DNA of 64,000 bases from Muscardinus avellanarius (lineage: Eukaryota; Chordata; Mammalia; Rodentia; Gliridae), in contig OY726560.1 in NCBI GenBank assembly GCA_963383645.1, forward strand, positions 84,788,593 through 84,852,592, in the 5' to 3' direction. The notes under the pieces were generated by a model. It searched no databases. It was not told the DNA's origin and was given only the letters and a program-made list of their open reading frames with translations. This document shows, piece by piece, positions 56,634 through 64,000 of this stretch (positions are counted from its first letter, which is position 1; each line of letters opens with the position of its first letter). The position numbers were made by a program, and so were the translations under genes.

Positions 56634-56672
<39 letters not shown>
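56634..56672. repeat. (AC)n microsatellite within L1
   Basis: About nineteen AC units grown from the acaca following the L1 gtaaccatg block. Confidence 0.94.
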
Positions 56673-56675
<3 letters not shown>

Positions 56676-59600
56676 CCTATAAAGATACACAAACCAGACA
56701 GGAATCAAAGCTTAGTGAAACAGAAAATGATCACATTTCAAAACTACATAATAAGATGAGAAGAAAAGAATAAAAGAACTAAAAGCAACCAGAAAACCAT
56801 TAACAAAATAGCAGGAGTAAGTATTTTCCTGTCAGTAATAATCTTGAGTATAAATGGATTAAACTCTCCAATCTAAAGACATAAAATGGCTGACTGTTAA
56901 AAAAAATCCACCTGTACACTGCCTACAGCAAAAATAGCTTTAAGGGCATACATAAACCAAGTGAAGAAATGACAGAAGATGCCCCATGCAAATAGTAACC
57001 AAATGAGAGCAGGGGTGCTTATATTAGATAAAACAGTCTTCAAGTCTAAAGCTCTTACAAGAGACAAAGAGGTTCATTATTTAATAATAGAAGGGTCAAC
57101 TCACTAAGAGGACATAGTTTTTCATATATAGGCATACAGTGCTGGAATGTCTCAATATATACATCAAATGTTAATGGACATGAAGGTAGAAGTAGCAATA
57201 TAATAACAGCAGGGGACCTCAACAACTGACTTCTAACAATGAAAGAATCAACCAGATAGAAAGCTAATCAGCAAGTACTTGATTTGAATTGTACTTTAGA
57301 ACAAATGGACCAAATAGACACATATAGAACTTCCCATCCAACAGTTCCAAATATACATTCTTCTCTAGTGGACATAGAACAATCATCAGGATAGTCCATA
57401 CATCAGGCCACAAAAGATGTCTTAACAAGTCCAAACATATCAAAATCATATTGAATGTTGTTTTAAAATCACAGTAATATGAAACTAGAAATCAATAACA
57501 AGGTAAGTCTTAGAAAATCCACAAATTGGACATTAAGTGACATGCTTCTAAACCAATGGGTCAACGAATAAGTTAAAAGAAATTTTAAAATATCTTGAGT
57601 AAATGACAATAGAAATATGACCTGCCCAAACCTATAAGATATAATAAGGGCAGTTAAAAGAGATAGGCTTATAGCAATGAGTGCCTATACTGAAATAGAA
57701 GAAAGATCCAAATAAATCGTCTAACATTGCACCTCAAAAAGGCAGAAAAATACATAATAGGAAAAGCAGGGAAAATCAATAGAACCAAAATTTGATGCTT
57801 TGAAAAAAATAAACAAGATGGACAAACCCCAAATTTGACTAACCAAGAAAAAGAAATAGAGAAGACTCAAATAGATAAAATCAGAAATAAAATCGGGGAC
57901 ATTGCAACAGATGCTTCAGAAAAAAGAAAGACCATAAGGGACTATTATGAACAATTATATGCCAACAAATTGGATAACCTAGAGGAAATGGATAAATTTC
58001 TTGAAAAAATATAACCTACCAAGATTGAATCAGGAAGAAATAGAAAGCTTTACGAATTCAATAACAAAGAAAGAGATTTAAGAAGTAACTAAAAACCTTC
58101 CAACAAAGAAAATACTATGACCAGGTAGCTCCATGTCTGGGTTTGATTAAACAAAGAATTATCATTACTAGTGCTTCCTAAACTCTTCCAGAAAAAAATA
58201 TACCCAGAGGAAATACTTTCAAACACATATCTTGAGGTAGTTGTCACCTTGATATCTAATCCAGCCAACAGTACTGCAGAAGAGGACTAAAAGCAATGAT
58301 CTCTAACGAACAATAATGCAAAGATCCTTAATAAAATCTAGCAAACCAAATTCAATCACATGTCAAAAGATAATGTCATGACCAAGAGGGATTTATCCCT
58401 GGCAAGCAAGTCTGGTTTAACTTACACAACACAATCAGCATGATATGTTATAATAATAGAGTAAATGATAAAAAGCATGTCATCATCTCAATTGACAAAG
58501 AAAAGCATTTGTCAAAGTTCAGCATCCCTTACTTACAAAAGGTCTTAACAGTGTGGGTATAGGAAGAATGTTTCCTGGCATAATAAAGCCATTTAAAAAT
58601 AACAACCCTATAGCTACATTATAATCAGTAGAGAAAAATTGAAATCTTTTCTATTGAGATTTGGTGCAGGGCATCACATCTACTACTGGAAGTACTAGTA
58701 ATAACAACCTAACAAGAAAAACAAATAAAAGCCATCTAAGTCAGAAAGGAAGAAACAAAAGTATCTCTATTTGCTAGAGACAGGACCTTCTATAGAAAAC
58801 ACTAAGAACTTCATAAAACATTCTTAGAAATGGTAAATGAATTCAGTAAAGTTACAGGCTACAAATCAAACCACAAGATTAGTAGTACTTCTATACATAA
58901 ATAATGACCTAGATAGAAAAGAAATTGAGAAAAATTTCATTTGTGACAGTATAAAATACTTGGAAATCAATAATTAGGAAACTATGAAGTGATGAAAAAA
59001 ATTGAAGAGCATAAATAAATGGACGATGTCCTGTGTGCATAGACTAGAAGAATTAATATTAAAATGCCCATCCTGCCCAAGGGAATCTACTGATTCAATG
59101 CCATCCTGTCAAAAATTCCAACATTACTTATCAAGGCGGGAGTATGAGAAAAATTCTAAAATCCATACACAGCCACAAAAAACTCAAATAGTCATAGCAA
59201 TTTGGAGAAATACTAAACAAGAAAGAAAGACAAACAAGGTTGGATGAATCTATTTCTTGATTTAAAGTCATATCACAAAGCTCTATTAATTAAAACAGTA
59301 TGGTACTGACATAGAAACAGAAATATAGACCAATAGAATAGAACAGAACAGATAAGAAGAAATCCAAGGATGTTCAATCAACTAACTTTTGACACGGGCA
59401 CAAAAAGAACTCAGTGGAGAACCAAACATCTCTTCAACAAATATTCTGGGAAAACTATATTTCACATGCAAAATAAATTGGACCCTTGCTTTGCACTATA
59501 CATGAAAATCAATTTCAAATGGAGTTTTCAGAAACTAAAATTAAATATGAAAATCTTAGAAGAGAATATAGAGATGATCAACTTGATTTTGACCTTGGCA

Positions 59601-59871
59601 ATATTTTGAATATTACACCAAAAGTTCAGACTACAGAAGCAAAAATAAATAAAAGGGACTATATAAAATGAAAATGCTCTTGACAGAAAAGGAATTGATC
59701 AACACAGGAGGAGATTGCCTATATAGAAAAGAAGAATACATTTGCAAATAATATCTACTCTTACAAACCAGCTAACAGCAAAACAAATAGCCCAACTAAA
59801 AATGGGAAAGAACCTAAACAGACACATCTGTAATGAAGATATAATGGCTAACAGATACATGAGAAGATGCT
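56673..59871 (+). pseudogene. Old L1 ORF2 remnant, part 1
   Basis: The sequence follows L1 ORF2 from its start (aaatggattaaactctccaa, agacataaaatggctgactg) through the endonuclease and reverse-transcriptase regions to the carboxyl part. One frame, 59,002-59,247, encodes fragments such as PSCPRESTDSMPSC and QIVIAIWRNTKQE, which correspond to the conserved L1 ORF2 C-terminal region. Stops and frameshifts occur throughout, so it is inactive. No ORF1 lies between the 5' UTR-like leader and ORF2. A younger L1 splits it at 59,871. Confidence 0.88.
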
Positions 59872-60445
59872 AAAGAAACCAAACTACCAAACTAATGCAT
59901 GTGTATCTATGTTTATAGCTGCACAATTCACCATAGCCAAACTATGAACCAGCCAAGATGTTCATCAACAGATGAATGGATTACAAAACTGTGGGATATG
60001 TACACAATGGAATTTTACTCAGCCATTAAAAAAACTCAATTACATCATTTTCAGGGAAATGGATGGAACTGGAGGACATTATGCTAAGTGAGATTAGTCA
60101 GTCACAAAAAATAAGAAATCAGATACTTTCCCTAATATGTGAGAGTTAGGGAGAAACGGGTCATAGGAGGAACTCTAGATGAAAAAGGAAATCCTACAGA
60201 GAAGCAAAGAAGGCAACCTAAAGGAGGAGAAAGGAGCGAGGAAGAGGAAAATCTCTAAAACACACAATGTACTTAAACATATTGAAGTCAACCACTAAGC
60301 CGAGCAAGGGAAGGTGGGACGGGGAGGGAATGGGGTGGGAATTGGGTAGGGGTTAAATCAGTGATGTGTACATGTTTGTACACACACGTTTTTTTTTTAC
60401 CATAATATGATGTATGAATATAATGCACCAATAAAAATTAAAAAA
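59872..60445 (+). mobile_element. Younger 5'-truncated L1 nested in old L1
   Basis: The ORF2 carboxyl end encodes CSTDEWITKLWDMYTMEFYS in 59,899-60,087, then a 3' UTR ending aatgcaccaataaaaatta and an A-tail. The direct repeat AGAAGATGCT flanks it at 59,862-59,871 and 60,446-60,455, and the older L1 resumes without loss. It is the same family as the reverse L1 at 39,032. Confidence 0.96.
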
Positions 60446-60960
60446 AGAAGATGCTCAGCATCACAAATTATCAGGGAAGTGTAAGTCAAAACCACAATGA
60501 CATATCATGTCCCACCTGTAATGATGGCTTTTGGTTATAGGTCAAAGAGATGAGACAAGTACATGCACTCCCACATTCAATGCAGCAGTTTTATAATAGC
60601 CAAGGGTCAGCAGCAACCTGGAATGCCTGTTGATGGATGAATGGATAGATGAAGAAACTCTGGCATATATACAGTGGAGCATTATTCAGCCTTATAAAAG
60701 ATATCTTGCCATTTGCCATCACACGGATGAATCTGGAGGACATTATGCTAATTTAAATAAGCCAGAGACAGAAAGAAAAGTATTACAGAATCTCACTTAT
60801 ATGTGAATAAAATAAAGGAAAGAAAGAGTCAAATACACCAAGATAGAGAGTAAAACAGTGGTTCCTAGGATGGATGTCATTTGTGTGTGTAAGAGGCGCA
60901 GGTTAAAGACTACAAAGTAACAGGTAGAATGAAGAAGTCTAAGGATTTAATGTAAACCAC
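60446..60960 (+). pseudogene. Old L1 ORF2 remnant, part 2
   Basis: Continues the old L1 after the nested element: agtcaaaaccacaatgacat, ttttataatagccaagggtc and atacagtggagcattattca. It ends in its 3' region near 60,960. Confidence 0.85.
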
Positions 60961-62583
60961 AAGGACTGTAGTTAATAAAATTGTATCGCATGAGGGATTT
61001 CTGTTAAATAATCAGATCTTAGCTATTCCTGTTACAACAGCATTAACTATATAAGATGGCAGATTTGTTTATCTGCTTCATTACAGTAAATGTTCTCCTA
61101 TTTATACATTAGGCTTGGATTTAGAATGTTTCCCAACCTCCTATGTACCTCAGTGTAGCTAGGTTTGCATTTTTGTACTGCCCATACTTGAGATTTTTTA
61201 GGGCCAGTCCACATCAAAACCCTAACAGCATGTATCCTAAGACATCCTGTTGTAACCCTGGACTACACACAATAAAAGTTATTTTTAAAAAGAGTCAGAT
61301 ATTGTTTACCATTTTTTGCTCTTTTTCTATGTATTTTCGTATTACATGCACACATATGCTCTGTGTTTACATACTTTTCACTTTCTATAAACATTTTCTA
61401 TTTTTAGCAGTGTTGTAAGCTCTCCTAAGCTTCATTTCTAGTTTTAGATAAACAATGTCTTGACCTATCCCATCAAGCTTGCTCTAATCCTACAATTAGA
61501 TGTTTTGGATAGAGAGTACTTTCAGCTTGGTAGAGAATGTTCTTTCCAAGGATGCTCATTCCCTAGGGTATGTCTGGCTGGAAATTTGGCAGTGTCTGAA
61601 ATTACTGCTGTACTTAGTTTTCTGGTTTGGATCACATTCAGCAAATTAGCTTCCTCCCTCCATGAGGGTGAGCTCTTTCTCATAGACCAGTAGAAAGTCC
61701 TTGCACAAAAGTTGGCTTTTCTCTACCATGTTTAGCCTTTCTAATCATCAGATATGGCTCTAGCACCATATGCTGGAGCCATAGCTGGGTTCTCCCTGTA
61801 AAATTCCCAGGCTCTTCTCTAGACATCTCCATGTCCTCACTTACGAACTTAAATATTAACTTCTTAGTTAATGTCTTCCTGGACCACCCTGTTGATCTTG
61901 CAAGCCTGTTCTGTTTTCCATTATCACCAGTTATCCCTACTCACTCAATTACTCCCTTGGTTTCCAAAATGCACAACATTATTTGATGTAATCACACACA
62001 CATATCCACACAAACACACCCACAACCTCATCTTTTTTTTTGCTCAATAAGCAAAACAGACTATCTTCTCTTTTGCTCACAGCTCTGTCCTAACCCTCAA
62101 GACAGTTCTTGGCACATAGTAGGATCTCCATAAATTGCTGTTGAATGATTGTACAGGGGAGATGGTAACAGTGATTCTTACATGTAAAAAACAATCCTAA
62201 ATCTTGTTCTGGATTATCCAACACATGGTAACATTTACATTTACACACTTTAAGACTTTTTCCAATGAGAGACTTTCCTCATGAATCACACTATTAGACT
62301 GTAGGGCCCCCTTGCCATATGGTTTTTGGAAATGTCCTCTTCTTCATGTGCATCTACTCTGTGTCTTGAATCATTGTCTCCTACGTGTTTTTATATTTTC
62401 TCTTCTCTCCAGTTGTTCAGCATGTTCATTTTCAAAAGCCAGTAGTGTATACCAAACATAGAGGACCAATTTGGGGAAAGGTAACATTTTCACTAATTTA
62501 GCAAGCACTTGAGCCTATTTAATGAATTTTTATTCCAAATAGAAAGAAGCTAGTAAGTAGGGCATATGGAAGCTAGTAGGTGA
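60961..62583. other. No gene seen; single-copy DNA
   Basis: AT-rich. Frames of 91 and 77 codons at 61,143-61,693 are unrecognised, and no splice-site pair was noted. Confidence 0.5.
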
Positions 62584-63200
62584 GATGAGACTGAAGACGA
62601 TTTTGGATATTTCCCCCTGTATTTCGAGGCTTACTATGTACTCCCACCCTCTTTCCTCAAGAATACATTAGGGTAAAACCTATATTGTGAAACTTTATTA
62701 ATGACATTATGATTTTTTTTTTTTTAGAAAATTGGGGTATAGATGGGACTTACCCACAAAAGAACAATTTGATGGGTTGCATTGGCAGACTTTCCTGAGG
62801 GGACATGGGGGAAGAGAGCTCCCCTGTTTCTAGAGAGACCAAATGCTCTTTGCTGAGCCTGGGGGAAGGAAGTGGTGCCTCTGATACATTCTGGTAGAGA
62901 ACACACCACACGGTGATGGATTTGTTGAAGACCTGTGAGCAGAAAAATGAGATTTACATTCAGAGTCTTTGGGCTGTAGCCAATGACCTCTGTGAGAAGA
63001 CCCAGAACAACATATGTATATATGGGTGGAGGTGTGGATTATACTAAAAAGTATTAGTAACTATTCATACAATTTTTTTCATTTTCCTTAAACATGCAAA
63101 ATTAGTGTTCTCATGGGTGTGATTTTATTTTGCCTTCACATCCAGTTTTACATGGTAAATCAATAGAAAATGGGATTTATCACTAAGCAAAAAAAAAAAA
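62584..63200 (+). repeat. Unidentified segment fused to L1, inverted-repeat arm 2
   Basis: Reverse-complement match of 28,360-28,918. It begins agatgagactgaagacgatt and ends at an A-run (about 63,188-63,201) just before L1 ORF2 sequence. The corresponding frame is 61 codons (62,724-62,909, minus), against 121 codons in arm 1. Confidence 0.85.
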
Positions 63201-64000
63201 AACCCAGGAAAACAATTCTATTCACATTAGCTTTAAAAATATTTAGGCATAAACCTAACCAAGGAAGTCAAAGACTTCTACAATAAAAATTATAGAACAC
63301 CAAGGAAAGAAATCAAAGGCTATACTGGAAGATGAAAAGGGCTCCCATGTTCATGGATAGGCAAAATTAAGGTCATAAAAATGGCGATATTACCAAAAGT
63401 GATCTATAAATTCAATGTTATCTCTATCAGAATTTCAATAACATTCTTCACAGAATTAGAAAAAAACAGTTCTACAACTCATATGTAAGATCAACAACCC
63501 ATAATAATCAAAATAATCCCAAACATAAAGAGAAATGTTGGAGGTATAAGAATACCCTATTTCAAATTATGCTACAGAAACAAAGTAGCAAATGCATGGT
63601 GCTGGCATAAAAACACATAGATCAGTAGAGAAGAATAGAATAGAATAGAATAGAATAGAATAGAATAGAATAGAATAGAGAGACAAACCAATACAGCTAC
63701 AGTGACATCTTGACAAAAATGTACATTGTTGAAAAGATAAGCCTCTTTAAAAAATGATGCTGAAACCCTGGATGTACATATGTAAAGGATTGGAAATATA
63801 TTCCTATTTCTTATCCTGTAAAAAACTCAACTCAAAGTGGATCAAAGGCCTAAGACAAAGGCCAGAAACTTTGCAATTGCAAGAAGAAAGCCTGGAGAAA
63901 ACACCCCAATATGTAGGCACAGGCAACACTTTCTGAGTAGGATCCCTACAGTTGGAAATAAACCCAAGAATTAATAAGTAGGAATGCAGCAAATTAAAAA
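63201..64000 (+). mobile_element. L1 ORF2 fragment, cut by the window end
   Basis: Plus-strand ORF2 sequence from aggaaaacaattctattcac onwards (aacctaaccaaggaagtcaa, atcaaaggcctaagacaaag). It is the inverted match of 27,510-28,320. It contains an (AATAG)n array. Frames are broken. Confidence 0.9.
63629..63679. repeat. (AATAG)n microsatellite within L1
   Basis: About ten AATAG units. The corresponding place in the inverted copy (27,835-27,890) has an irregular CTATT-rich array instead, so the array expanded or decayed separately in each copy. Confidence 0.93.

Noticed and set aside
56673..60960. Active L1
   Set aside because: ORF2 is broken by many stops and frameshifts, is split by a nested element, and no ORF1 is present.

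Overview
The window is nuclear DNA from a placental mammal, most likely a rodent of the squirrel, mountain-beaver or dormouse type. The clearest sign is a dimeric SINE, found in about thirty copies on both strands, with a B1/7SL-like left half joined to an ID/tRNA-like right half (B1-dID organisation). I see no typical mouse or rat B2 or B4 elements. L1 pieces, LTR-like pieces and long CT, TG and TATC microsatellites fill most of the rest. The species cannot be fixed from the sequence alone.

I found no recognisable protein-coding gene exon. Apart from L1 ORF2 remnants, the open frames are short and look like chance, or they run through SINEs and microsatellites. The window reads as a gene desert or a very long intron.

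Layout: 1-10,000 holds SINEs, an old reverse L1 (about 5,430-7,390) and single-copy DNA. At 10,030-10,400 is an AC-rich tract. At 11,580-12,680 is a repeat-free AT-rich stretch that could be regulatory, followed by an old LINE fragment. From 14,350 to 19,115 are an MLT1-like LTR, two reverse L1 tails, an unclassified rodent repeat and SINEs. From 19,986 to 22,326 lie two 114-bp arms of an almost perfect inverted repeat. From 23,560 to 25,770 is repeat-free DNA. From 26,830 to 28,918 is a reverse L1 tail joined to about 560 bp of unidentified sequence; this compound unit recurs inverted at 62,584-64,000. From 29,000 to 36,470 are SINEs and LTR remnants. From 36,470 to 38,900 is single-copy, GC-richer DNA. 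At 39,032-40,629 is an L1 inserted in a SINE. A CpG-rich block at 43,880-44,340 is followed by two well-formed splice junctions (44,543 and 44,774-44,898), the best candidate for a transcribed locus. From 45,080 to 48,170 is repeat-free DNA. From 49,980 to 53,810 are dense SINEs and L1 tails. From about 55,040 to 60,960 is an old, long L1 on the plus strand, with a younger L1 tail nested in it.

The most notable points are the two inverted duplications, the spliced CpG-island locus with a 52-codon frame running through its junction, nested insertions dated by target-site duplications, a trimeric SINE with one pair of target duplications, a distinctive younger SINE subfamily, and four CTCF-like motifs in one orientation. 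All family names come from recalled consensus features, and no database search was run.
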